The notes under the pieces are model-generated. The model saw only the letters and a program-made list of their open reading frames with translations. It was not told where the DNA came from and did not search any database. Positions 8,548-17,021 of a stretch of 64,000 nucleotides of DNA are shown piece by piece. A program made the position numbers and the translations under genes. The stretch is taken from the NCBI RefSeq assembly GCF_900109045.1, contig NZ_FNYL01000004.1:94321-158320 (forward strand), given 5' to 3'. Positions within the stretch are counted from its first letter, which is position 1; every line of letters begins with the position of its first letter. The DNA is from Dyadobacter sp. SG02. GTDB lineage: Bacteria > Bacteroidota > Bacteroidia > Cytophagales > Spirosomataceae.

Positions 8548-9321
8548 CTACCGGGTCATCCGGATCGGCAGGTCTTTGTTTTTGAGGTACTCTTTCAAAT
8601 CCGGAATGTCGATTTCACGGAAGTGGAAAATGCTCGCTGCCAGTCCGGCGTCGGCTTTCCCTTCTGTAAAAACATCGTAGAAGTGCGCCATATTGCCCGC
8701 ACCGCCGGATGCGATCACCGGAATATTCGCATTGCCCGAGATGATCGAAGTCAGTTCCAATGCAAATCCGTTCTTCGTACCGTCGGTGTCCATAGAGGTC
8801 AGCAGGATTTCGCCTGCGCCGCGCTCTTCCACTTCCTTCGCCCAGGGTATCGAACGGATTTCCGTCGCTTTCCTGCCCCCGTGCGTGTGCACGATGTGCT
8901 CGTGACCGTTTTCCGTTTCGATATAACGCGTATCGATCGCGACCACAATGCACTGGCTTCCGAATTCGAGCGATAGCTCATTGATCAGGTCCGGGTTACG
9001 CACGGCAGCCGAGTTGATGGAAACCTTGTCCGCGCCCGCATGCAGGAGCGCCGACACGTCCGCGATCGAAGAAATGCCTCCGCCGACTGTAAAAGGTATA
9101 TTAATGGTCTGCGCTACTCTGCGGACGAGGTCGATAAATGTCGAACGGCCGTCCACGGTGGCGGTAATGTCGAGGTACACCAGCTCGTCGGCACCTTGCG
9201 CGGCGTACATCGCGCCCAGTTCCACGGCATCGCCCGCATCGCGCAAATTCACAAAATTGACCCCTTTGACCGTCCGGCCGTCTTTCACATCCAGACAGGG
9301 AATGATTCGTTTTGTAAGCAT
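8548..9321 (-). CDS. hisF: Imidazole glycerol phosphate synthase, cyclase subunit
   Basis: 257 aa TIM barrel of full family length. Catalytic Asp11 ([10 protein letters not shown]) and Asp130 (VVAIDTR) are both in place, and the GGGISS and ASGGAGN phosphate-binding loops are visible. HisF takes ammonia made by HisH and converts PRFAR to imidazole glycerol phosphate and AICAR. It lies 3 bp after hisA, consistent with co-translation, and 92 bp before hisIE. Confidence 0.97.
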   Translation of the reverse strand: MLTKRIIPCLDVKDGRTVKGVNFVNLRDAGDAVELGAMYAAQGADELVYLDITATVDGRSTFIDLVRRVAQTINIPFTVGGGISSIADVSALLHAGADKVSINSAAVRNPDLINELSLEFGSQCIVVAIDTRYIETENGHEHIVHTHGGRKATEIRSIPWAKEVEERGAGEILLTSMDTDGTKNGFALELTSIISGNANIPVIASGGAGNMAHFYDVFTEGKADAGLAASIFHFREIDIPDLKEYLKNKDLPIRMTR

Positions 9322-9324
9322 ATT

Positions 9325-10047
9325 TTAAACTGAAAAACGCTGTAACTCGGCCAGGCTGATCCGGTTTTCATAAATGGCTTTACCGATGATCACGCCGTAA
9401 ATGTTCATTTCCGCCAGTTTCTCCACATCTTCGATACCCGCAATGCCGCCGCTGGCGATAATGTTCAGGTCGGGGCATTTGTCTTGGAGGTTTTTATATA
9501 AATCAAAAGAAGGGCCTTGCAGCAGGCCGTCCTTCGCTACATCGGTGCTAATGGTGTATTTAACTCCTTTCTCCACATATTCTTCCACAAAATCATACAC
9601 CCAGATGCTGGTACCTTCTTCCCAGCCACTCACCGCAATCTTCTCGTTCTTCGCATCCGCACCGAGAATAATTTTCTCACCGCTGTAAGTTTTAAGCCAA
9701 TGCTCGAACAGATCGGGCTGCTTTACGGCAATGCTGCCGCCAGTAACCTGCTTCGCACCGCTTTCAAAAGCAACTTTCAAGTCATCGTCCGATTGTACAC
9801 CCCCGCCGAAATCAACATGTAACGAAGTTTTAGAAGCAATTTTTTCCAATACCTTCCAGTTGACGACCTTTTTGGCCTTCGCACCATCGAGGTCTACCAA
9901 ATGCAGCCTTTTCAGCCCGGCATCTTCGAATTGCTGCGCTACTTCCAGCGGGTTTTCATTGTAAATCTTCTTCTGACCATAATCGCCCTGGGTGAGGCGG
10001 ACACATTTGCCTTCAATCAGGTCGATAGCGGGAATAATCTGGATCAT
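9325..10047 (-). CDS. hisA: ProFAR isomerase (1-(5-phosphoribosyl)-5-[(5-phosphoribosylamino)methylideneamino]imidazole-4-carboxamide isomerase)
   Basis: 240 aa TIM barrel: [15 protein letters not shown] at the N-terminus with the first catalytic Asp, VDFGGGVQ and IIASGGIAG phosphate loops, and STDVAKDG with the second acid. It catalyses the Amadori rearrangement of ProFAR to PRFAR, feeding HisF/HisH. The gene lies between hisH (17 bp upstream) and hisF (3 bp downstream) in one transcript. Confidence 0.96.
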   Translation of the reverse strand: MIQIIPAIDLIEGKCVRLTQGDYGQKKIYNENPLEVAQQFEDAGLKRLHLVDLDGAKAKKVVNWKVLEKIASKTSLHVDFGGGVQSDDDLKVAFESGAKQVTGGSIAVKQPDLFEHWLKTYSGEKIILGADAKNEKIAVSGWEEGTSIWVYDFVEEYVEKGVKYTISTDVAKDGLLQGPSFDLYKNLQDKCPDLNIIASGGIAGIEDVEKLAEMNIYGVIIGKAIYENRISLAELQRFSV

Positions 10048-10064
10048 GGATTAGGGGCAGGCGG

Positions 10065-10655
10065 TTATTGGAGTTTGAGAAAATTTTCGAGGATCTGCTG
10101 GCCGGCATTTCCGCTGATCTCGCAGTGGAACTGGGCCGCGTAAAAGTTGTCCTTATGCAGCATCGCGCTGAAAGGCAATGCGTAATCGCACATGGCGACG
10201 GTGTATTCGCAAACCGGTGCCGCATAGCTGTGTACGAAATAGACGTACGCATTGTCGGGAAGCCCGGCCGTCAGCGGCGACTGGTAACCGGAGATGTTGT
10301 TCCAGCCCATATGCGGCACTTTCAGGCCCGCGTCTGCCGGAAACCGTTTCACATCCACATCGAAAATACCCATGCATTCGGTATTGTTCTCTTCCGAAAA
10401 GCGGCACATGAGCTGCATGCCCACGCAGGTCCCGAATACCGGTTGCTTAAGAGAAGGGATCACCTTGTCGAGGCCCACGTTACGGAGGTAACTCATGGTG
10501 GTGCTGGCCTCGCCTACGCCGGGAAAAATCACCTTGTCTGCGGAACGGATCTCGGCCTCATCGTCGGTGTAGAGGTAGCTCGCGCCAATGCGGTCGAGCG
10601 CGTACATGACCGACTGCACATTGCCTGCATTGTATTTGATAATGACGGTTTTCAT
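10065..10655 (-). CDS. hisH: Imidazole glycerol phosphate synthase, glutaminase subunit
   Basis: 196 aa class I glutamine amidotransferase. The nucleophile elbow is PVFGTCVGMQ with Cys77, and the His/Glu of the triad sit in AQFHCEISG near the C-terminus. The N-terminus IIKYNAGNVQSV and VIFPGVGEAS are HisH hallmarks. It produces ammonia from glutamine for HisF. It is the first structural gene behind the his attenuator. hisG, hisD, hisC and hisB are not in the window, so the pathway is split between loci in this genome. Confidence 0.95.
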   Translation of the reverse strand: MKTVIIKYNAGNVQSVMYALDRIGASYLYTDDEAEIRSADKVIFPGVGEASTTMSYLRNVGLDKVIPSLKQPVFGTCVGMQLMCRFSEENNTECMGIFDVDVKRFPADAGLKVPHMGWNNISGYQSPLTAGLPDNAYVYFVHSYAAPVCEYTVAMCDYALPFSAMLHKDNFYAAQFHCEISGNAGQQILENFLKLQ

Positions 10656-10681
10656 TCCAATCTGTGCTTGAAATCGACAAC

Positions 10682-10710
10682 AAAAAAGCCCGATCTTAAC
10701 AATCGGGCTT
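10682..10710 (-). terminator. Attenuator terminator of the his block
   Basis: On the minus strand AAGCCCGAT (10710-10702) pairs perfectly with ATCGGGCTT (10694-10686) across a 7-nt loop and runs into TTTTTTG. It lies between a His-rich leader peptide and hisH, 27 bp before the hisH start, so it is a regulated terminator rather than the end of another gene. The leader sequence TCGGCTT just after the His codons can pair with the 5' arm AAGCCCGA and could act as antiterminator (inference). Confidence 0.85.
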
Positions 10711-10760
10711 CTGGGATACTATGTATTCAACCTTATTACAACACTACTTGCAAAAACACA

Positions 10761-10823
10761 TCACCCTAGACGTCCGAAAGCCGAGAGGCTATGATGCAAA
10801 TGATATGTTTCAGCTGTTAACAT
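10761..10823 (-). CDS. his operon leader peptide
   Basis: A 20-codon ORF, MLTAETYHLHHSLSAFGRLG, stops 50 nt before the terminator hairpin that precedes hisH. Three of four consecutive codons are His (CAT TTG CAT CAT). The position, length, His-codon cluster and following intrinsic terminator are those of a classical ribosome-mediated attenuator. When charged tRNA-His is scarce, the ribosome would stall at the His codons and the terminator would not form. The start at 10823 is the only ATG in this frame. It was too short for ordinary gene finding. Confidence 0.82.
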   Translation of the reverse strand: MLTAETYHLHHSLSAFGRLG

Positions 10824-10887
10824 GCCACAAATGTAAGCATAAATTACAATAAGCAGGTAATATACGGCGTAAATATTACATTAAAAT

Positions 10888-10914
10888 TTGCTTAGAGAAA
10901 ACTTCGTACCTTGC
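10888..10914 (+). promoter_or_regulatory. Candidate promoter of the M14 carboxypeptidase
   Basis: TTG (10888-10890) and TACCTTGC (10907-10914, six of eight matches to TAnnTTTG) lie 16 bp apart, 23 bp before the ATG at 10937. The spacing is slightly short for the Bacteroidota consensus. Confidence 0.35.
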
Positions 10915-10936
10915 GGTTAACAAATGGCCCTGAACC

Positions 10937-12430
10937 ATGACTAAACCAACTATTCTGCCACTATTTTTCCTGCTCATTACCTTGATTACCGTTGATTCCC
11001 AGGCACAAACGCAAGCCCTTGCCGACCGTCTTTTCAAAGTCCACGAAACCTACCGCGAAAGCTCCCTTACCCAGCGCCGTTTCAAGCAAAAAGACATCCT
11101 TCCGCTGATTTCCAAACGTCAGGGCAATGCGATGTACCAGATCGAAAAGGTGGGAGATTCCTTTGAAGGCCGGACTATTCAAATGATCAAAATCGGGAAT
11201 GGCAAGAAGAAGGTGCTGCTCTGGACGCAAATGCACGGCGACGAGCCTACCGCGACCATGGCGAGCTTCGATATCTTCAACTTTCTCGAAGGTAAAAACG
11301 ACGGTTTCGACGACCTACGCAAGAAATTGCTCGACAATACCACCCTATATTTTGTCCCGATGCTGAATCCCGACGGGGCAGAACGCTACCAGCGCCGGAC
11401 CGCTCAGGGCATCGACATGAACCGCGACGCCGCAGCACGCCAGACACCCGAAGCGCAAATCCTGAAAGGCCTTGTGGATCGCCTGAAACCCGATTATGGC
11501 TTCAACCTCCACGATCAGAGCCCGCGTTACTCGGCAGGCCGCAGCCCGAAAGTCGCCACGATCTCCTTCCTGGCGACTTCCTATGATTACGAGCTGTCCA
11601 TCAACGACGTACGCGAGCGTTCGATGCAATTGATCGTGGGCATGAACAAGGTCCTTCAAAAGTATATTCCAGGCCAGGTAGCGCGCTATGCCGACGACCA
11701 CGAGCCGCGCGGGTTCGGGGATAATGTGCAGAAATGGGGCACTACTTTGGTATTGATCGAATCGGGCGGGCGCGTAGGCGACCCCGAGAAGCAATATATC
11801 CGTCAGCTCAATTTTATGGCTATTCTGTCGGCGCTGGACAAGATTTCGGACAATTCGCTCACCAAAGAGAACCGCGAGGAATATTACAACATCCCGGAAA
11901 ACGGCCGTTGGGTGTACGACCTCGTGGTACGCAATGCGACCGTTCGTCAATCCGGCAAATCATTTACGGCGGACCTCGGGATAAACCGTAACGAGGTCAG
12001 CTATTCCAATGCAACGAAGTTCTTCTATTACAGCAAAATCGAGGATTTCGGCGACCTCCACCCGCAATACGGCAGCCAGGAACTCGACGCGACGGGGCTT
12101 ACCATCGAAAAGGGAAAACTTTATCCTACCGCATTCAAAAATGTGAGCGAGATCAGCAAGCTGAATGCATTGAACCTGCTTAAAGAAGGTTACACGTACG
12201 TACGCCTCGCGCCCGACGCGAATACGCGCGCCCTGGGCCTGTATTTCACCACTACGCCGCTACATATTCTCAGAAGCGGCCAAGCGGTACCCACCGGCAC
12301 GCCGGGCCTGGGCGCCACGGCTACATTCATCCTGAAAAAGGCCGGAAAAGTGAAGTATGCCGTGATTAATGGCTTCGTGCATGATCTGGACGACTTCAAT
12401 GCTGAAAAAGGACAAGGAATTGTGGAGTAG
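10937..12430 (+). CDS. Secreted M14-family zinc carboxypeptidase
   Basis: 497 aa with a signal peptide (PTILPLFFLLITLITVDSQA). Zinc ligands are visible as HGDE (His100, Glu103) and His192 in FNLHDQSP. NPDGAERYQRRT and GIDMNRD are the usual M14 substrate-pocket segments, and LVLIESGG is a candidate for the catalytic Glu. After the catalytic domain (to about residue 290) there is a C-terminal region of about 200 aa of unknown fold. The protein should act outside the inner membrane, trimming peptides or peptidoglycan stems. It is divergently transcribed from the his block and closed by its own terminator. Confidence 0.88.
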   Translation: MTKPTILPLFFLLITLITVDSQAQTQALADRLFKVHETYRESSLTQRRFKQKDILPLISKRQGNAMYQIEKVGDSFEGRTIQMIKIGNGKKKVLLWTQMHGDEPTATMASFDIFNFLEGKNDGFDDLRKKLLDNTTLYFVPMLNPDGAERYQRRTAQGIDMNRDAAARQTPEAQILKGLVDRLKPDYGFNLHDQSPRYSAGRSPKVATISFLATSYDYELSINDVRERSMQLIVGMNKVLQKYIPGQVARYADDHEPRGFGDNVQKWGTTLVLIESGGRVGDPEKQYIRQLNFMAILSALDKISDNSLTKENREEYYNIPENGRWVYDLVVRNATVRQSGKSFTADLGINRNEVSYSNATKFFYYSKIEDFGDLHPQYGSQELDATGLTIEKGKLYPTAFKNVSEISKLNALNLLKEGYTYVRLAPDANTRALGLYFTTTPLHILRSGQAVPTGTPGLGATATFILKKAGKVKYAVINGFVHDLDDFNAEKGQGIVE

Positions 12431-12471
12431 CAGCGGATTTTAGAAAAAATACAATTGTCAGAGTTTGAGAG

Positions 12472-12501
12472 GACCGGGAGCAAATGCCCCCGGTCTTTTT
12501 T
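12472..12501 (+). terminator. Terminator of the M14 carboxypeptidase gene
   Basis: GACCGGG (12472-12478) pairs with CCCGGTC (12489-12495) and is followed by a run of seven T residues. It lies 42 bp after the stop codon. Confidence 0.88.
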
Positions 12502-12594
12502 GTAGTTGATTTATAGTAAAAATGTAAGGCCCTGTGTAGCATTTTCTTGACATTGTTGGTTTACACTATCGAAAGAAATATCTTCGGGTTTATC

Positions 12595-12602
12595 TATTTT
12601 TG
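12595..12602 (+). promoter_or_regulatory. -7 box upstream of the HupE-like gene
   Basis: TATTTTTG, a perfect TAnnTTTG match, 48 bp upstream of the ATG at 12651. No clear TTG -33 element at 19-20 bp. Confidence 0.4.
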
Positions 12603-12650
12603 TCTTGACAAGTAATTTGTCGGACGTCACATATTCCTAACCCTAGTTTA

Positions 12651-13277
12651 ATGTCCGAGTTTCAGGCCTACCTTCAATTAGGATTCAACCACATCACTGA
12701 TTCCAACGGCTATGATCATATTCTCTTCATCATGGCAATCTGCTCGGTCTACACGCTGGTAGACTGGAAAAAAGTAATCGTTCTGGTCACCGCATTCACC
12801 GCAGGGCACTCGGTTACGCTTGCATTATCTACATTAGGTTATGTTAATGTCAAACCGGATGTAATCGAGCTGCTGATACCCATTACCATACTTATCACGG
12901 CTTTTCTCAACTTTTTTTATCGGGTCCCGAAGAACTCCTATGCCCCCAAAGAGAAGGCGCCGGCATTCAGGTACCCGCTGGCATTAGGTTTCGGTTTAAT
13001 CCACGGACTGGGCTTTTCGAATTATCTGAGGGCGCTGCTCGGCAATGAAGCGGATATCGTCAACCCGCTGCTCGGCTTTAATGTAGGGCTCGAATTGGGG
13101 CAACTCATTATCGTGTTTATTATATTAGTCATTGCATTTGCGATGATCGAGCTGCTGAGGGTTCAGAAATTGAGCTGGATACAGATACTATCCGGTATTA
13201 TCTTTGGAATGGCGCTCTCGCTGATCCTGAATAACGAACTTTTCCGCACACTTGCAGGCATGCCTGCCGATACATAA
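12651..13277 (+). CDS. HupE/UreJ-family membrane protein
   Basis: 208 aa with about six transmembrane helices. The conserved His-containing segments NGYDHILFIMAIC (near residue 20), FTAGHSVTLAL (near 50) and GFGLIHGLGFSN (near 120) are typical of the HupE/UreJ_2 family, some of whose members transport nickel or cobalt. No hydrogenase or urease genes are near. The downstream M1 peptidase starts 28 bp after its stop, so the two are probably co-transcribed; that pairing does not explain its substrate. Confidence 0.82.
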   Translation: MSEFQAYLQLGFNHITDSNGYDHILFIMAICSVYTLVDWKKVIVLVTAFTAGHSVTLALSTLGYVNVKPDVIELLIPITILITAFLNFFYRVPKNSYAPKEKAPAFRYPLALGFGLIHGLGFSNYLRALLGNEADIVNPLLGFNVGLELGQLIIVFIILVIAFAMIELLRVQKLSWIQILSGIIFGMALSLILNNELFRTLAGMPADT

Positions 13278-13305
13278 CAACCCAACTATCTATGACCAAC
13301 CAATC

Positions 13306-15687
13306 ATGAAAAAAAAGCTGCTCCCATTACTATTGCTGCTCGTGTCGCTATCCACCATGGCACAGCAGCTCCCAACCTCCCCCAATTACCAGGCCAACGA
13401 CCGTTTTGAACAGCTGGGCACTACCCTGCCGACGCCCAACACCTACCGAACCGCTTCCGGAGCACCAGGCAAGGAATACTGGCAACAACGGGCCGACTAC
13501 GACATCAAAGCCGAACTCGACGACGACAACCGCCGGATTATCGGTACCGAAACAATTACATTTTATAACCAGTCGCCGGATGACCTGAAATACATCTGGA
13601 TGCAGCTCGACCAGAACCTGTTCAAAAATGACGGTATTGCCGCAAGGTCACGTACCGGTATGGTTAACGAAAAGGGCATGAGCACGACGCAGTTGCAGGA
13701 CCTTAACAGTGCCCGTGGCGCCTCCCTCGACCCCAAGATCGAGTATGGTTATAAAATCACGGCAGTAAAGGACAAGGCCGGCAAGGCATTGCCATTCACC
13801 ATCAACGGAACGATGATGCGCATCGACCTCCCCGTAGTGATGAAAACCGGTACCGCGTTCGTTTTCAGCGTGGATTGGAATTACAATATCACCGAATATT
13901 ACGGGCGCAGCGGCTACGAGTATTTCCCGAAAGACGGCAATGCCAACTACTTCATCGCGCACTGGTTTCCACGCATGGCCCCGTACGACGACGTGAATGG
14001 CTGGAACCACAAGCAATTCCTCGGCCAGGGCGAGTTCGCATTGATTTTTGGTAAATACAAAGTAGCGATCACCGTTCCTTCCGACCACGTAGTAGCAGCC
14101 AGCGGCGAATGTCAGAACTACGCACAGGTATTGACCGCCACCCAAAAACAGCGTCTGAAACAGGCCGAAACCTCCAAAACGCCGGTGATGATTGTAACGC
14201 AGGCCGAAGCAGAAAAGGCAGAAAAGCGCGAAAACAAGAATCCGGGCAAGAAAACGTGGATTTACAAAGCTGATAATGTACGGGACTTTGCATTTGCGAG
14301 CAGCCGGAAGTTCATCTGGGACGCTATGCAGAGCGATGTTTACAAAAGCGGCCGCAAGATCTGGTGTATGTCGGTGTATCCCAAAGAAGGTAACCCGCTA
14401 TGGGAGCAATACTCGACGCGTGCGGTAGCGCATACTTTGAAATCTTACGGTGCGCGTACATTTGAATATCCTTACCCGGTGGCGATCTCCTGCCATTCGG
14501 TAGCGGGCGGCGGGATGGAATACCCGATGATCAGCTTCAATGGCGGTCGTCCCGAGGAAGATGGCACTTACACCGAAGCCGTGAAATATGGCATGATCGG
14601 TGTGATTATCCACGAGGTGGGTCACAACTTCTTCCCGATGATCGTCAACTCCGACGAGCGCCAGTGGGCATGGATGGACGAAGGTTTGAACACATTCTGC
14701 CAATACCTGGCCGAAAAGGAATGGGACTACAACTTCCCGACCCGCCGCGGCGAGCCTAACCAGATCACGGAATATATGTCGTCGGACAAATCGGTGCTGA
14801 GCCCGATCATGGCTTCGGCCGAGAACGTGATCGGCCTCGGACCTAATGCGTACGGAAAGCCTGCCACTGCACTGAACATCCTTCGTGAAACCGTGATGGG
14901 CCGCGAGCTGTTCGACCATGCATTTAAGGAATATGCCACCCGCTGGCGTTTCAAAAGCCCTACTCCGGCCGATTTCTTCCGCACGATGGAAGATGCCTCG
15001 GGCGTAGACCTCGACTGGTTCTGGAAAGGCTGGTTCTACGGCACCGAGCCGGTTGATCAGGACCTGGTCACCGTGGACTGGTTCAGCGTCGACACGCAAA
15101 ACCCGGCCATCGAAAAAGAAATTGCACGCAAGGAAGATGCGCGTAAAAAGACGACCATGAGCAAAATCCAGGACGCTAAAACCAAGGGCGAAACCGTAGT
15201 CGCCCAGGATTCGACCATGGCTGATTTCTATAACCGCTATGATCCGTTCAAGGTAACTGAAGCCGACAAGCAGAAATACGAACAATACCTGGCGACATTA
15301 TCGGAAAGCGAGCGCCAGCTGATCCAGCAGAATACCAATTTTTACACGTTATCCATTAAAAACAAAGGCGGCGTACCGATGCCGGTGATCATAAAAATGG
15401 GTTTCGAGGACGGAACCGATTCCGTGGCTGTATATCCTGCTGAAATCTGGCGCTTCAACGATGCACAGATCAACAAGGTGATCTCGACGAAAAAGAAGGT
15501 CGTTCAATGGACGCTCGACCCGTACCAGCAGATCGCCGACATCGATACCGAGAACAACTCGTTCCCGCGCATCGCGCAACCAACCCGGTTCCAGATCTTC
15601 AAGCAGCAGCAACTGAAAAAAGCACCTAACCCGATGCAAATGCAAGGCGCAGGTGCCGGAAGGATCAGTACCGACCCCAAGAATTAG
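13306..15687 (+). CDS. Secreted M1-family zinc aminopeptidase
   Basis: 794 aa with a signal peptide (MKKKLLPLLLLLVSLSTMAQ). Zinc site HEVGH at residues 436-440 followed by Glu459 (WMDEGLN), the HExxH-x18-E signature. The substrate-binding motif is modified to GGGMEYP (family GxMEN). The C-terminal third is long and basic. The ATG at 13306 is chosen because it begins a perfect signal peptide; an in-frame ATG at 13252 would overlap the previous gene. M1 enzymes of this kind degrade peptides in the periplasm or at the surface. Confidence 0.9.
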   Translation: MKKKLLPLLLLLVSLSTMAQQLPTSPNYQANDRFEQLGTTLPTPNTYRTASGAPGKEYWQQRADYDIKAELDDDNRRIIGTETITFYNQSPDDLKYIWMQLDQNLFKNDGIAARSRTGMVNEKGMSTTQLQDLNSARGASLDPKIEYGYKITAVKDKAGKALPFTINGTMMRIDLPVVMKTGTAFVFSVDWNYNITEYYGRSGYEYFPKDGNANYFIAHWFPRMAPYDDVNGWNHKQFLGQGEFALIFGKYKVAITVPSDHVVAASGECQNYAQVLTATQKQRLKQAETSKTPVMIVTQAEAEKAEKRENKNPGKKTWIYKADNVRDFAFASSRKFIWDAMQSDVYKSGRKIWCMSVYPKEGNPLWEQYSTRAVAHTLKSYGARTFEYPYPVAISCHSVAGGGMEYPMISFNGGRPEEDGTYTEAVKYGMIGVIIHEVGHNFFPMIVNSDERQWAWMDEGLNTFCQYLAEKEWDYNFPTRRGEPNQITEYMSSDKSVLSPIMASAENVIGLGPNAYGKPATALNILRETVMGRELFDHAFKEYATRWRFKSPTPADFFRTMEDASGVDLDWFWKGWFYGTEPVDQDLVTVDWFSVDTQNPAIEKEIARKEDARKKTTMSKIQDAKTKGETVVAQDSTMADFYNRYDPFKVTEADKQKYEQYLATLSESERQLIQQNTNFYTLSIKNKGGVPMPVIIKMGFEDGTDSVAVYPAEIWRFNDAQINKVISTKKKVVQWTLDPYQQIADIDTENNSFPRIAQPTRFQIFKQQQLKKAPNPMQMQGAGAGRISTDPKN

Positions 15688-15706
15688 CGTTATATCCATA
15701 ATATTG

Positions 15707-15742
15707 AAAGCCCTTCCGAGTATGATTTCGAAGGGCTTTTTT
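15707..15742 (+). terminator. Terminator after the M1 aminopeptidase gene
   Basis: AAAGCCCTTC pairs with GAAGGGCTTT across a loop of about 13 nt and is followed by a T-run. It lies about 20 bp after the stop codon. Confidence 0.85.
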
Positions 15743-15825
15743 ATGCAAATTCAAAATAGAGTCTATGTAATTTCAAAATAGAACTTATGTAATTTCAAAG
15801 TTTGATTCATGTAATTTCAAAATAA
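15742..15825 (+). repeat. Four tandem 22-23 bp repeats in front of the DUF4143 ATPase gene
   Basis: Units TATGCAAATTCAAAATAGA, TATGTAATTTCAAAATAGA, TATGTAATTTCAAAGTTTGA and ATGTAATTTCAAAATAAGA follow each other with a 22-23 bp period. The array ends directly at the -7 box of the next gene. The core TATGTAATTTCAAAATA recurs with few changes. The period of about two helical turns and the position over the promoter suggest binding sites for a regulator on one DNA face. Confidence 0.8.
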
Positions 15826-15828
15826 GAA

Positions 15829-15836
15829 TATCTTTG
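15829..15836 (+). promoter_or_regulatory. -7 box of the DUF4143 ATPase gene
   Basis: TATCTTTG, a perfect TAnnTTTG element, 20 bp before the ATG at 15857 and directly after the tandem repeats, so the repeats cover the -33 region. Confidence 0.55.
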
Positions 15837-15856
15837 TAGTTGAAAACAAGTAGCTT

Positions 15857-17011
15857 ATGACATTCGTAGTACGCCATATCGAAACGGTAATCAGGCAACA
15901 TGCAGGGAAGTACCCTGTCCTTGCTGTAACCGGCCCCAGGCAATCGGGTAAGACTACAATGCTTAAAACTATCTTTAAAGATTACCAGCATATATCCCTG
16001 GAAAATCCAGACAACCGGGCATTTGCTAGCGACGACCCAGTTGGCTTTTTGCGCGAATATCCTGAGAGGATGATATTTGACGAGGTTCAACAAGTCCCTG
16101 CCCTGTTTTCATACATTCAAACTCTCGTGGATGAGTCGCGGCAAATGGGACAATTCATACTATCCGGTTCACAGAATTTTCGACTGCTCAACAACATTAC
16201 CCAAAGCCTGGCCGGTCGTGTGGCACTTTTTAAATTGCTTCCTTTTGATTTTTCAGAAATGAAATCCGCAGACCTGCTGGCAGAAACCTTTCCGGAAGTT
16301 TGTCTGAATGGATTTTACCCTGCCATTTATGACAGGAACATCGAACCAACGACATTTTACGCCAACTATATTCAAACTTACGTGGAACGCGACGTGACCG
16401 AACTCGCCAACATTCGCGACCTTAGGCAGTTTCGCACATTTCTGAGTCTTTGCGCGGCGCGGGTAGGGCAACTAATGAACCTTTCCTCGATTGCTAATGA
16501 ATGCGGAATCACCCAACCCACTGCAAAAGCCTGGCTGTCGATCCTCGAAAGCAGTTACATTACCTTTCAATTGCAGCCGTTTTACCGGAATTTCAGCAAG
16601 CGCGTCGTAAAAACCCCGAAAATATACTTTTACGATACAGGCCTGCTTTGCCACCTGCTTGGAATCCGTAATACGACGACGTTCCAGGAGAACCCGTTAC
16701 GCGGGAATATTTTCGAAAATATGGTCATCGCCGAAATTCAAAAACAAAACGAGCACCGCTACCTCCATCGCGACTATTGGTTCTGGCGCGATTCCAACGG
16801 CCATGAGGTTGATCTGCTAACCCAAAAAGGTAATCTGTACGATACTTTCGAAATCAAATCCTCGCAAACCATTATGACCGAGCATTTCGCAGGGCTTAAC
16901 TATTTCAACGAAATTTCGGAAAATAACACTGGCGAAAAGACATTAATATACGGCGGTAGTACCAACCAGTCGCGCACACAGTACACCGTTAAAGGTTGGA
17001 GAAACATTTAA
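15857..17011 (+). CDS. ATP-binding protein, AAA_14/DUF4143 type
   Basis: 384 aa. N-terminal AAA+ domain with Walker A GPRQSGKTTM (residues about 26-35), Walker B MIFDEVQQVP, and sensor region FILSGSQNF. The C-terminal DUF4143 domain contains a winged-helix part and a C-terminal nuclease-like strand pattern (FWRDSNGHEVDLL, then FEIKSS), which resembles a PD-(D/E)xK core with E, D and ExK. The family is common in Bacteroidota and archaea, often in many copies, with unknown role. The downstream dehydrogenase starts 10 bp after the stop. Confidence 0.88.
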   Translation: MTFVVRHIETVIRQHAGKYPVLAVTGPRQSGKTTMLKTIFKDYQHISLENPDNRAFASDDPVGFLREYPERMIFDEVQQVPALFSYIQTLVDESRQMGQFILSGSQNFRLLNNITQSLAGRVALFKLLPFDFSEMKSADLLAETFPEVCLNGFYPAIYDRNIEPTTFYANYIQTYVERDVTELANIRDLRQFRTFLSLCAARVGQLMNLSSIANECGITQPTAKAWLSILESSYITFQLQPFYRNFSKRVVKTPKIYFYDTGLLCHLLGIRNTTTFQENPLRGNIFENMVIAEIQKQNEHRYLHRDYWFWRDSNGHEVDLLTQKGNLYDTFEIKSSQTIMTEHFAGLNYFNEISENNTGEKTLIYGGSTNQSRTQYTVKGWRNI

Positions 17012-17021
17012 ACACAAATAC

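Noticed and set aside
10821..10835. TACATTTG as the -7 box of the his transcript
   Set aside because: The box ends 5 bp before the leader-peptide ATG, so transcription would start inside the leader ORF. The real promoter should be further upstream, and I could not place it.
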